Shown here piece after piece: positions 11,737 through 22,829 of a stretch of DNA of 64,000 nucleotides. Source of the stretch: Chalara sp. BL73 (lineage: Eukaryota; Ascomycota; Leotiomycetes; Helotiales). Each line of letters opens with the position of its first letter. The first letter of the stretch is position 1. A model generated the notes under the pieces. It had not been told where the DNA came from, searched no databases, and saw only the letters and a list, made by a program, of their open reading frames with translations. The DNA is taken from contig CAKJVC010000143.1 of NCBI GenBank assembly GCA_918026815.1, positions 372,001-436,000 of the forward strand, in the 5' to 3' direction. The position numbers were made by a program, and so were the translations under genes.

Positions 11737-14064
11737 TCAAATAGGACCCAAGAACTTGTCGAAATTAAGCCCCTGCCTCTCGCCGGTCTCGAGATTAACC
11801 ACCGCTCCGATCAAATCATGGTTGATCTTCTCCGACACCAGGCTGTCACCTTTATACGACTCGTGGTTCGCAACAAACTCTCTGATCCACTTCGCGGCTG
11901 TCCATAATCGTCCGTCCGCGCGCTTCTTAATCAGATCTAGATACCGTGCAAATTCGCACCTTGTCTCGACATCCACGTTCATGCTATCCAGGTAGCTTTC
12001 CACCAGCGGGATCAACCCAGGGAAGCTATTCTCGCAGGCCCCGTTCATGATCTCAGCTACCGTCATGAGCGCATATTCATCCTCGACCGGCCCTGTTGGC
12101 GTTGGCGGTCTGGATGACAGAGGTGTTGCGCTACCTGATGGGGTGCCACTTGCTGAGAATGGCCGAGGAGCCCGAGCAGGGAAGGGGTTTTTCCGGAACC
12201 AAAATTTCTTCTCGAGCACTGCGTTCCGTGCATGGGCTGTCTCCATATTCTCGGTAGTTTTGGCAATCGGGATATAGAAGTTTAAGTCGAACGATAGAAT
12301 AGCCCGCGTGATCAGCACGATGAACACCGAAAATGCGGCGTTCTCGAAATCGGTCACTTGGATCTCCATGGGTCGAAATTCAACCCGCCAGCCGATATCA
12401 GCGCCTGCTGGAGGAGGCTTGAAGCGCATATGTTGCCAGTTTGTGGACTGAAGGTTTTCGAAGTGATCAGATTTTGTAAGATCTAGTTCTTTGAGATCTT
12501 CGGCAAATATGACGATAGGATCCCGAATGAAAAGGTGCGCAAAGTGCGTAGCAAGGATAGAGTCCATTCCTCCATCCATGAGCTTTTGCTTTACATCCTG
12601 ATCGATGATCAGATTTGGATCTAGGTATTCTTTTCGTAATCGCGGATCCTCTGAAATATATGTTGAATTTGATGCATAGCGTGATTTTGGTATCCGCCAC
12701 CTGTCATTTTTCAGAGGCTGCATCTTTGTCAGTTTATTGTCGCATTTTTCAGGAAATTTGACGGCTAACCTTCTCACCAAGTTCTTCAGGAGTTCGATCA
12801 TCAACTGCAGCACTAATCTGGTTCCATCGTACATCGGTGTCTGCCAGAAATCCTTTATAAATAGGAGTTGCAGCTGTTAATGCAAGAAGGACTGGACCTA
12901 ATGGACTCAATTGATCATACATTCGCCTCCCTTCGGTGATATTTTTTGCCTGGAATGTGATCTGTAAACAACAACTGCCCATTCCAAAAGCCATAGCATC
13001 CATATGAATAAAGTTATCAGGAGCAGCGCCATTTCGGACGTCACCATCTTCTGGCCATTTGTGCAAATCATAATTGACAGTAGGATCTTTCCACGGCCAA
13101 GGCGTATTTTTGTCCTTGAACACTGGAACATTTACTTGAACTTTTCTACCTCGCCGCGCTCTGATGTTGGCTGCCAAGGTCGGAAACCTAATATGGGGGT
13201 TTGCAATCTCGTCGGGGACAAACTGAGATCGAAGCTTCTCTCCAGAAGGTGGAAAATAAGGGGTGGTGAACTTGCCAGGTGATCCCAAACGAGGATACGT
13301 TGTCAAGGTTATGGGGTATTCTTCTGGGTGCATGTGTTCCTTGGCGATCTTCCGCCTGTAATTATCAATATATACTCCTTAGCCAAGGTAAATCAGCAGT
13401 GCGCGTACCTTAATCTCATATTCGACTCCACGTCCAGGAGATCCTTGAAGCCGATTCCCCATGGTTTACCTGGCGTAGCCTCAAGCATAAACCGGCCAAA
13501 TTCTGGATGAAAAATGGGAAGCGGTGCCCTTAGCTTATTAGCCAGGAACGTGATACATGCTCAAATAAAACATAACATACCCCGAGCCGGCTGCGGTAAT
13601 GTCTTGCAGCGCAGGTACACATCCACCTTCAGTTTTTAGATTTTCATCAGACGCGAGAGCAGTGAGGATGTCCGCCTGGCGCAAAGAGAGAGTAACTTTC
13701 TCATCATCATCCTTGTACGTAACCACGAGATATTCTACCTGGCGGCCAGTTAGAAATATCCAATTGAGGAGATGGAAGTACAAGCCTCGTCACCCCAAAG
13801 AAGCGCATCTCTTTCTTTGCCTTTTGCCCCATTCCATACTGCCAATAATTGCTGAGAGACAAAATCAGCGTTGCGACCAAGAAGAATTTCCAATACTTCA
13901 TACTTGTATACCCCAAGCTCTAACGTGATCGGCGTTCTTCTTTGCCTCCGACCATTCTAAGGGCGTGCCTAAAGCTCTATAAGAATGGCTCTTCTCAGCT
14001 TATGTCCAACTAGTGTGTTTGGCTAGCCTTGCCCGCGATTGCGTAAAACTTACAAGAGCCCCAT
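11737..14064 (-). CDS. GCS1: Glutamate-cysteine ligase catalytic subunit
   Basis: Seven exons on the minus strand: 14054-14064, 13904-13976, 13786-13851, 13581-13738, 13409-13528, 12770-13355, 11737-12717 (664 aa). It catalyses the ATP-dependent first step of glutathione synthesis in the cytosol. The protein opens MGLLALGTPLEWSEAKKNAD, then DALLWGDEVEYLVVTYKDDD, HPEFGRFMLEATPGKPWGIG, HMDAMAFGMGSCCLQITFQA, KNDRWRIPKSRY and IGWRVEFRPMEIQVTDFENA, all hallmark blocks of the eukaryotic GCS family. Size is normal. The first coding exon is only 11 nt and was found by matching the MGLL start. The third intron (13739-13785, 47 bp) can only be spliced in frame with a GC donor; it has a CTAAC branch site and CAG end. 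The other five have GT donors. A Ser/Pro/Thr-rich insert near the FSASGTPSGSATP segment looks like a lineage-specific loop. Confidence 0.93.
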
Positions 14065-15630
14065 ATCGTATAACCAATCTCGCGATATCCCTCCTGAACC
14101 AGGCTGATGTTGCGATAATCCCTCCGGATCGCTAATTCGAGGAGAGAGAGGGACTGGCTGCGCGTGTATGCAGGGCTTGCCTCGCGGGTCGCAATGGGCG
14201 TGTCGCACAGCGTGCGCGTTAGGTGGGAACGAGAAGATGTTTCGAAACTGGATTTCCCCTTCTGCTAGTTGAGAAAAGGAAAAGAAAGCTTTCTGACCGG
14301 AAGTCTCAAGGTCGTCTCTAATTCCAGTCTCGAAAAGATGACCCCCACTCGGATGTCCCAGCCTTACCTGATCATCTGCCTGGCATTGCAGCCACTTCCA
14401 GTGATATGCACATATATGTGAATAACCTCAATCACGCAATCTTGGGGGTTATTGACTTGACCCTGCCGCCGACTGATATTTGGCGATTACGCGCTGAGAA
14501 TTAATGACCCGAAAGAAGTAATTATGAAGCCGTCGCCGGGTGAATTCCCCTCATTGTCAGGATAACCGTGCAGATGTAAGTTTTCCTGCGATAGCGGGGT
14601 GGTATTTTTTTTTTGGGATTACAAAGCAGCCAACTGAGGTCATTACTAACAGGGGTGAAAAGATTGGCAGTGGAGGGGCAGACCGAAGCTAGGCCGCGCG
14701 ACCGTTTAAAGAGTCAGAATACTGGACATGTCATTACTCTTGAGAAACTGAAACTATTGGGAAATGGCTTATCTTTGGGGGGGGGGAAAAGTCTTAACTT
14801 TTCAGAAGCCTTATCCAGCTAATATCTTGATGTAAGCTACCCAGACAAGTCTTACATTCTTGGGTAACAATCTGACTAACATCGTAGTGGGGGATTTCCC
14901 ACGCACGACATGCAGCCTGTATTGGGCTAGCACTCAGGGGGGTGGGAAAGTTTAGCGAGTAAACAAATAATCCATGAGACTTGAAGGTGGTGCCGACACG
15001 GAGGACTAAATTATTGGTTTTCGAGGTCACCAAAATCTCGATTGCGCGTCTGAATAGTAACACTGAGTCGAGGGTGTGATCACTACCACTATAATTATAC
15101 TACATATAGAAGTGTCAAGAATGCTGTAAAACTTGAAGGGTGACATCAGCGGTGACGCGGCTGGAGACCAAGACAGTAGGGTGGCTAATCATTTCAAGTT
15201 CCAACAAGCTTTCGACAGTGTTCTCAAAGACGAACAAATAATTTGAAGATTCTTCCCACAAACTGTTCTCAATGAGATTCGTTGGCGGTAAAGCAGTTGA
15301 AACATGGCAAGGACAATCTCGAATCTTCCAAACTTAAATAAAATTACAAATCTTGTAAATAATCTCTAGTTCTATGATACTCGATATATACTAATGAGGT
15401 GCTACGGGAATGGATCAATCGACGCTGGAGTCCAGAGATGTTGAATATAACAAGATTCACACAACTCCGGTGGTGATTGCACTGTCTCTACCACTGTCCC
15501 GCGTAGGATAAAATGCGTCATAAGGTGTGGCGATATTAGGGGCCTTCCACGGGCCCAAGGAGGAAGAGGTATTTCTTCTTCTCTCGTCTCGACTATCTCC
15601 CACCCCTTTTGCGGTATCTTATCTTTCTCC
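14065..15630. other. Intergenic, no supported gene
   Basis: About 1.6 kb upstream of glutamate-cysteine ligase and downstream of the 2EXR-like gene. Contains homopolymer runs (T run near 14,607; nine Gs near 14,778). Short ORFs on either strand show no conserved pattern. Promoter elements of the ligase gene should lie just above 14,065, but I cannot name one. Confidence 0.35.
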
Positions 15631-16469
15631 TTATCGAAGAAACTCTTTCAGACCATAGCCGTTCCACAGCACCGTTACACGCACTGCGAACTTTTGTCGC
15701 AGGCTTTCGACAAAGTCTGGTAAGCCCAGTAGCGCTGAATTAGCTGGCGTACAGCCCAGGCGCAATCTTGCTCCTAGGATTTCGCAACCCTTCAGATCTA
15801 ATTTCAAGAGTATAGGTGATCGATCTGGACCCAGAAGACGAAAGCAAGCTTGAACCGTAGGATCTAGAAACTGGAATAATTGATCATATTCATGATAGGT
15901 TTGGCGACGAGGATACTGGACCCGTGCAGGTGGTTTCTATCAGAGGAGTGGACAATATCAAAGGGCAAGTCTGAGTAGTAAAGTATGCGTGTCCCATATC
16001 TGTCTTGAGAAAGGTGCTGAGGAATCTTAACTTCGACGCTTATTTTACGTAGAAAGCTCCAGTTATAATCACCAATACTTTGTAGAAATAAGTAAAGGGG
16101 ATTCCAAACCTCGTCGCCCTCGAAATGAAATGTGTTCGATTGGTAAAAGCATGCAGCAGCTTCAGCAGCGATGGCTGGGTGGTAGAAAAGGAGGTTTGTA
16201 GCTATCTCATAAGGAATCGGATCTCTACCCTCCACTATATATCCGTGAGATATGACAGTTTGGTTTGTATCACTTCGCCAAGATCGATGCTTCTGAACTG
16301 CTACAGACGAGACAGTAATTGGCTTTGATACAATTAGGGCGTAGTTGTAGATCTGTTCGCGGATCTCGAGTGAAAGGTCGAAAAAGCATGTTGTCGAGTA
16401 AATTGCTAGACTAAGAGGTTCCCCTTTCCGCCAAACAATCTGACAAATGCATTTGCGGCTCTTATGCAT
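15631..16469 (-). CDS. 2EXR/F-box-like hypothetical protein, two exons
   Basis: Exon 1 is 15917-16469 and exon 2 is 15631-15863; an intron 15864-15916 (GTATCC...TTTCTAG) restores a frame that otherwise stops at 15864, giving 261 aa. The N-terminal half has FFDLSLEIREQIYNYAL, the leucine/isoleucine-rich opening of the fungal 2EXR/DUF7730-type domains that resemble an F-box, followed by PYEIATNLLFYHPAIAAEAA and FYQSNTFHFEG. The rest of that group is uncharacterised. Exon 2 reads FRLLGPDRSPILLKLDLKGC, matching the leucine-rich C-terminal half often seen after such domains. The branch site in the intron is weak, so the exact splice is less sure than the existence of exon 2 coding sequence. These genes are expanded in many ascomycetes. 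Confidence 0.65.
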
Positions 16470-16986
16470 GGTGAGTAGGGGCTATAGGCGGCTTGATTTT
16501 AACGGCGGTGGGTTTGGAGGATGTGTAATCAATCTTCACTGAATTTCTATTTACAACCAAAAGTATGTGCAAATCGGTTCTGTCGATTTAGTGTATCATT
16601 CTGACCTTGCAACAGGTACACAGGCAGCAACGCAGCGGTTGTGTTTCCAGGATGTCCGAGTTTCGGAACTTCACAGTAACTAGGGGACTTCGCATTCTGA
16701 ATTTGGACACTTGATCTTTGAAAATCTGGATTACTCACTTCGCATTCTATTTTATCGGTTTTTACAGCCCTTCCTTTTAAAACATAATTGGCTCGCTAAT
16801 TTTTGAGGGTACGGCGTTGCGCTAGGCTTCGGTCTACCAAACACGGCCCTTTTTAGATGATCAGGCAGAAGTAATGTTGTATATTAAGATGCCCTCTACC
16901 TGGTAGCAGATTCGCATGTTTGTCCCCTACGTTTCCAAAAAAAAAAAAACAAAAAAAAAAGATCCCGATCTTCACATTCAACCTCC
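16470..16986. other. Intergenic with poly-A tract
   Basis: 517 bp with no supported gene; an A-rich tract of about 24 bases interrupted by one C lies near 16,937-16,961, just upstream of the next ORF. Confidence 0.4.
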
Positions 16987-17586
16987 GTGATATCTATGAT
17001 CACTCATTCCACACAATTTCTGTCGCCCGATAATTGTAGGAAATTAGTTTCGGTTTTGGTTGACAGTGATTTAACACAAAACAATCTGTCATCATTGCAA
17101 AGCTGCACAGATAAGGCGATGGCGTTTCTCTCTTGCTTGCGTTTCCTCCAATTCTCGACTGCCTCACCACCAAAAAATTCTGCCTCTCCTTTTGTTCCTA
17201 TACTGCCCTCTCCCTGGATCCTATGCTACAACTCAGTTGGAGTTCAAGTTTTCCGAGATTCATCCGTCAAAAAGGATCCGTATACATATCTCAACCCATT
17301 CATCCTGGCTCAGCTGAAAGCTGAGCGTAAAGCAGGAAACGAGCTGATCGTAGAGATGTACGCGATCACAGGGGAAAAGTATAAAGTAGATTATGGGGTG
17401 CCAAAAGGAGAAGTGGTGTGGATGGAGATGGTGAGTTCGGAGGAACGACAGAAGCTGTCGGAGGAGGAGTATAGAGAGTATAAGGCTAAAAGGGAGGAGA
17501 TGGTGAGAAGGGAATGCATACGAGTTGCGATGTTGAGAGGCATAGGAGAAGACGAATTAAGAAGCGAATTTCAGGATGCAGTCTGA
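16987..17586 (+). CDS. Hypothetical protein, orphan ORF
   Basis: A 199-codon uninterrupted ORF. I do not recognise a family. The second half (from PYTYLNPFILAQLKAERKAG) looks protein-like: regularly charged, with VDYGVPKGEVVWMEMVSSEE and a Glu/Lys/Arg-rich helical end (EEYREYKAKREEMVRRE) that could form a coiled coil. The first ~45 residues are less convincing, and MAFLSCLRFLQF at 17,119 could be the true start. It lies among gene remnants on the transposon side of the gene-rich arm, has no predicted intron, and may be a young or decaying gene. Confidence 0.4.
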   Translation: MISMITHSTQFLSPDNCRKLVSVLVDSDLTQNNLSSLQSCTDKAMAFLSCLRFLQFSTASPPKNSASPFVPILPSPWILCYNSVGVQVFRDSSVKKDPYTYLNPFILAQLKAERKAGNELIVEMYAITGEKYKVDYGVPKGEVVWMEMVSSEERQKLSEEEYREYKAKREEMVRRECIRVAMLRGIGEDELRSEFQDAV

Positions 17587-18004
17587 GAGAAGATTAGTGG
17601 CTAAAATATTCATGATGGGTTGGTCCTGCTCTGTAGTTTGTTGTTGGTATTATATTTTTAACAATTCATATAAGTTGCTCTAAGGTGACAAGACCTGCCG
17701 TTAAATAATCCCTAGGTATTTCTAATTACAAGTCCAGCTTGCGTGATAAGCTTATGCAGAAGCTAGAACATGCATGTTAGAACTGCTTCGTTCAAACGAG
17801 TTGTAGAACGTGGGTTGGGGCTTCAAGCAGGCAAGGCAATTGTGGAGATGTTATTTGAAACATAACCTACATCTATACTCGCTACAGCGAAGAACGTGCG
17901 AAGGAAAGCGTATGCAAGATTCCATCCATTTATCTTATATAAGTTGCGACGCCACAGTTGTGAGTTCATAACAGCCCCGTTGGCGGCTTTTAGTTACTTT
18001 CTCT
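17587..18004. other. Intergenic, no supported gene
   Basis: 418 bp, moderately AT-rich, no coding pattern seen. Confidence 0.35.
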
Positions 18005-18289
18005 TTGCCCTTTAGTCTTTCGTTATTTTACTTGTTTATTATGGATACTAGCCGAATTTATGCTATAGTTGTCGGTGGAAGCTTTAGTTTCCTCCTCTTT
18101 ATCAGTAGTCTCCCCTGCATTACCCGCTTGCTCAAATATCTTTCACTCTTTGTATCAAAGCATCTAATCTACCGTTATGTCATTGATCGACACCGGCTTC
18201 TGGGCCTATGGAAAGCAGGCAGTCAGAAGCCTTATAAAGTTCCTGAGCCCTGGGAGATAAAACAGTTTTCTGATAGAAATTTTGCATAG
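18005..18289 (+). pseudogene. Truncated membrane-protein remnant, possibly ferric-reductase-like
   Basis: A 94-codon ORF with a second possible start at MDTSRIYAIVV. It has one strong hydrophobic segment (AIVVGGSFSFLLFISSLPCI), then LFVSKHLIYRYVIDRHRLLG. That last block resembles, from memory, the N-terminal region of fungal ferric-reductase-like transmembrane proteins (a KHLIYP..L.RHRL.GPW-type motif before the haem-binding helices). If so, everything after the first helix is missing: the frame runs into unrelated residues and stops at 18,289, and no further match is seen downstream. I therefore call it a remnant. It could instead be an unrelated short ORF. Confidence 0.3.
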
Positions 18290-19353
18290 GGTACGGGGCC
18301 GAAAAGCGAATTAATTGGAGGTTCCGGTAACTACAACCCGAGCTTCTTTTGCGATAAGGGCTAACTTATACTGGAAGATCCATTTTTGCTGGTTAACGCA
18401 AAGTTTATATTATAGCAGACAAATACAACATTCAGTCACTAAAAGAGTAGGCTGTGGCTAAGTGCAAAAAAGTGTTGCCAGCAATATTAGTTTTTCTTTT
18501 ATACTTAGTCTGAAAGCACTTCTATGTATTCTCAAGGGATTTCAGAGTTATACTTTTCGTCAAAAAGCCATAAAATCCTTTGAAAATCCATTGCATAAAG
18601 TGTTTCAACCGCTCAACGGAAAGGATCTTTTCGCTACGTTGCAAAAAAGGCTTTTTATAATGTGTAAATTGAAGAAACCTGTTAGATAATTGCTTATTTA
18701 ATTCCGAGTCATTAAATTTTTCTGCTTTTTCAGTCTATAAATTTGCTGCCCGAACATATCACTTATTTGTTGGAGCGATAACGGGCCGATAGTGCCTCGA
18801 TTCCGAGTATTTAGCTTCTATAGCTTTTTCTTTCTTTTTTCGAAATAAGCGTGACATTTCGACGATTGCGTTTGTAGCTTTGACTTTAGCTGACAATATT
18901 TTGAACCTGGGAAAAAAAAGTTTGGATTGGAAAAGATGTAGGAAAGATCAACAAGTTTAAAAGAGTAGTAAAAATCTATCAGAAGCGGTATTCTAACAGG
19001 CAAATAGTGGATATTGTAATAGAATAATCAAATAAAGGATTTGTGAATCTAAAGACTACGCTACAGAAATACAGCTTTAAAAAAATATGAATCCAAGATC
19101 AAAAGCCTTAAAAGCACTTTCGGAATACAAAGACACCAATTATTAAATTCAACTAGTTTCCCACCCTTTTTGAAGCTCTCCACACTTCTGAGGCTCGGGC
19201 TCCTCTGGGTTATGTAAATAGCCCAGTTCTCCTCAGTCTGTGGTTGTATGTATCATGACAAATCTTAATTGAAAAGCTTGCTTTTCTCTTACTTACGGAT
19301 CAAAAAAAGCCTGAGCGTTCTTGGCAAAATGATTGGCTGGGAGAAAGTTCTGT
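18290..19353. other. AT-rich approach to the transposon island, no supported gene
   Basis: About 1 kb of rising AT content. ORFs such as 18462-18689 have no recognisable pattern. The transition from mixed composition to extreme AT occurs at about 19,470. Confidence 0.4.
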
Positions 19354-19365
19354 CACGTGAAATGG

Positions 19366-19466
19366 CACGTGAAGGGGGGGGTTGAGAAGGGCACCGCCCC
19401 TTTATATAGTAAAAATCCACGTGAAAAGGGGGTTAAAAGAGGCACCGCCCTTTTATATAGTAAAAT
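19366..19466 (+). repeat. Two imperfect ~50-bp tandem units at the left edge of the AT-rich island
   Basis: Copy 1 (19366-19417) and copy 2 (19418-19466) each begin cacgtgaa, continue with a G-run and gcaccgccc, and end with ttatatagtaaaa. A further cacgtgaaatgg lies just upstream (19354). They mark the point after which GC content collapses. The unit may be promoter-like (E-box plus TATA-like element) and probably belongs to the end of the outer transposon; this is inference. Confidence 0.6.
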
Positions 19467-20796
19467 TAAATTCTATAGTTTGATTTTACAGCTTTTTACG
19501 GCTTTAATACAAAGTTTCCTGCTTTTAATTTAATCGATTTTAAAGCTGTAAATTTTATAGCTATACAGCACGTAGTTTTGTAGTTAGCGCTTTAGCGTTG
19601 TTAAAGCTAGTAATAAAATATCGAAATCGAACTATACTTTAGTTTTTATACAACGTGTATTTTACAGCTTTGTAAAAAGATTTACGGTTTAATCGTTTTA
19701 ATAAGCTTTTTATATTGCAATACTTGCTGGAATCGGTAGCTATTAGTCGATTTTTTATAGAATAGTATTACAAACGAAGTTTAAAAAAAATATAAAAAGT
19801 TTGCTTTGTACTATAAATGTCGAAACAAAGCTAAATCGAAAAAAGCTTTACGAGCTACAAATGCTAATTCTTTTAAAAAACAGCGCTTACAAAAGCCGTT
19901 AAAGCCGGTAAATATGCTTTTTTTTTTTTTTTTTTTTTTTTTAAGCTATTCGTTTTTGAATCCAAGATTTTTGCTTGTACACAAATAGCAAATAATACAA
20001 AAGTTTAACAGTACTATAACGAATATACAAATAAAGTATTGTTCTTGTTGCAAAAAAAAGTAATTTGCAATAAAACTGCAAAGTAAAATTTGCTGCAAGT
20101 ATATTTTGCACAATAAAAAAACGAATACACTATATTTGTTATTTGTAAACAACGAAATAAACTCGAAAAAAGTACTAAAACACTTGTTTTAGTTTACTTA
20201 GCTTAAAAAAATAATTATTGCTCGGTTACACGTTTAAATAATAGTATTTCGATATTGTAGCTATTAATATTACTACTTCGGCTACTGCGTAAGTTTTATA
20301 TAAAGCATAGTTAAAACTGTTAACATTTTTTTTAATTTATTTACAAAGTTTAATATTGTTTTATTACGGCTAAATACGAATTTTTTTAAGTATTAACATT
20401 AATTTCGCTCCGATTTTTGTGTTTGTAAAAGCAACGTTTTAGCTTAGTTTCGATATTTAAAGCGTTGCAATTTTAACTACCGGTATATCGTTATTTTTTC
20501 GGCATAGTTAAACGTTTTACTTAACAACAGTAATATTTTTTTTACGTTACAAGTCGTAAATAACTTTTTTAGTTTTAACGACTCGAAAAAACGAAATGTT
20601 AATATAAACAATAACGCTTTTTTTTCGTTATTTGCAGCTTTAATAGTTTTTAATTTTAAAACTACCGAAACAATTACAAAACAAATTTTACACAAGTTTG
20701 CAAAAAGCAATTTATAAGTTTTTGCTTTTTTTGTTAAAATAACGCTAATCGACAAAACAGCCGAAAAAATACGTATTTTAAATATAGCTTTTTTAA

Positions 20797-20801
20797 CGTT
20801 G
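20797..20801. repeat. Target-site duplication CGTTG, left copy
   Basis: CGTTG immediately precedes the 5' LTR and the same five bases follow the 3' LTR (27041-27045). This is the expected footprint of integrase-mediated insertion and fixes the element borders. Confidence 0.9.
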
Positions 20802-20985
20802 TGTCACGCTCCTCAATGATGCTCATTGGTTCGCTTACCAGTTCGCCAATGTGGGTCACGTGATCATGGTTTTACTTATGAGGGATGCCACACCCACAGC
20901 TACACTTTTCCTCCTTAGTTTAGTATTCTCGTAATTGAAGCACCTATTCAGCGCCTTTACAGGCCATAGGATCGTGATCGTGACA
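20802..20985 (+). repeat. 5' LTR (184 bp)
   Basis: Matches the 3' LTR at 180 of 184 positions by eye; the four differences are C/T changes, each at a C preceded by a pyrimidine and not followed by G. Ends TG...CA. Contains a ggtcacgtgatc palindrome-like site at about 20,854-20,865. Confidence 0.92.
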
Positions 20986-21157
20986 TTATACTAAACTCAG
21001 TCAACTCTCATTCCTGCGGAAGAACCAAAACTACCTTTTTCTCGAGCGTGCAAAGTTTACGCTTAGCGTATTGCCCTAGCACAACCCGAAAAGCTTTTAC
21101 TACTACCGATTTACTGATTATTGATTACTGATACCGCCTACTCGCGATTTACTGAAA

Positions 21158-22712
21158 ATGGCACGCTTTTCAAATAACAAAGCTTCAGCGTTTCGAGCTG
21201 ACAATGACTTTTTTAACGATAATTCACTTAACAATAACTTTCCCAGAAGAATTTTTATAGCGTTCGGCCAGCCAGATACAGCTCCAAAATTGACTCGATT
21301 CCTGAATTGCAGAACTCTTAAAAACATAACAGATTTAAGTGTAAAAAGCTTGCTCGCAACTGCAAAGCAGGCTAAGCACACAATAAAGGATTAAAAAGCA
21401 AAAATTGTAAAATTAAAAGAACAAGCAACAACTTTAGCTGCTACTATAGCTAACAATAAAGCAGTCATCGTACATTTAAAACGTTTTAAAGCTTCGCCAG
21501 CTACAGCTGAAGTTACTGCTAAGCCAGTTGTTACGGTCCTAACAGCCTACAGCTGATATAGATAGAAGATCTGGGTCCGGGTTGTTGGTCTGGGGAGAAG
21601 TAGGTATATCACATATGAGGATTAGATCCCAATAACAAGTATACTATAAGAATACTATTTGAGTTGAGCACGAAGCTCCTATCTAAGGAAGAGCTATCTA
21701 CTTATATAGATTCCTTCGTGTGTTGGATCATCGCAAGCGCCATGATCCATGGATCGTGGATCATAGCATGATCCATGATCCATCACGTGATCCTTCCCCA
21801 GGGGTTCTCTGTGTAAACCAAGTCTACCGAGCCTCAGGCCCCTAAGGCACAAGCCTGTTAGCGATGCGCGTAACACCAGTTTTATTAAAAAAAATCTTTA
21901 ATTTTAACTTTTTAATAAATAATACTAGTTTCAAAAACTAGAAAATTCAAATTGAAAATAAATTTAAAGTTAATGCCGACTATTTTGCTACAGAACAAGC
22001 TAAAATAGGTTATTTGTATAACTGTATTAATAAAAATGCTTAAAAGCACTTACGAGTTCGATACAAATCAAAAACTACAAACAAGTTCGTTTTAGCTTAA
22101 AAAATAATTTAGCATTTGTTAAATATTTACACCGATTTTTATAAAATTTAAAACGCTCGCAACAACTATCAACAGTTTACAATAAAAAGTTTACAGTTTT
22201 TTTTCGAATTCTATACTCAGTTTTTGCACTTTACTAGTATTGCTCAAATTTTTAAAAACGACTAAAAGCTTAATTTGTACAACAAACTTACAATAAAGCT
22301 TTAAACTGCAATTTTTTTTATGCTTAATAGCTTCGATACTTGCAAAACTTTTGCTGATTAATGCTTATTGCTCGATTAAAGTTTCAAAAAAATCAAAAAA
22401 CGTACTGATCGTTTCCAAAAAGCAAAAGCTGCACTACTTGTAGCTTTAGCAGCAGCAGCAAGTATTCGATTGTTTGGCCAGTTATTTAAAGCTGTAAAAG
22501 CAACTGTTACTTCGAAAATTGAACTTTTTCGACTAGTACTTTCGTTCGTTAACGCAGCTCGCCGACAAAAATATATAAATAAAGTGTGTTTTTATTGTAA
22601 AACGCTTAGTTATATTTCGAAAAATTGCTTTCAACTTTTAAAGTTAGCAGTAACAACAATTAAAAAAATATCGAAACAGCAAGCTGAAAAATCGAAAAAA
22701 GCCGATTTTTAA
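21158..22712 (+). pseudogene. gag pseudogene of the Ty3/gypsy element
   Basis: Starts with an ORF at 21,158 (MARFSNNKASAFRADNDFF) that stops at 21,394 and continues in pieces. After the inserted solo-LTR-like element the capsid-like part resumes (KVNADYFATEQAKIGYLYN near 21,967). A zinc-knuckle relic occurs near 22,583: CFYC then a histidine-to-tyrosine change, then KNC, so metal binding would be lost. Not translatable as a whole. Confidence 0.75.
21529..21875 (+). mobile_element. Solo-LTR-like insertion nested inside gag
   Basis: A 347-bp block of normal base composition inside the AT-rich gag. It begins TGTTACGG and ends CGTAACA (7-bp perfect inverted termini of TG...CA type) and is flanked by CCAGT on both sides (21524-21528 and 21876-21880), a 5-bp target duplication. 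Those features fit a solo LTR of another LTR retrotransposon family; a small MITE is the alternative. Inside are repeated catgatccat-type words and a tcacgtgatcc site. No coding sequence. Confidence 0.8.
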
Positions 22713-22829
22713 AACAAGACTTTTTTTTAAAAATAAGCGACGTTAATATTAGTAGCGTTGATTTAAGTTAATTGTTTAAAAAATAAAGCTTTACTTTTTT
22801 TTGCGTAATTAGTTAAAATAAAATTAGCA

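Noticed and set aside
20477..20755. Minus-strand 92-codon ORF in the AT-rich block
   Set aside because: Antisense of the Helitron region; lysine/leucine/phenylalanine bias comes from AT content.
21694..21876. 60-codon minus-strand ORF in the nested insertion
   Set aside because: Its repeated MDHG pattern is a translation of catgatccat repeats inside a solo-LTR-like element; no sign of a protein.
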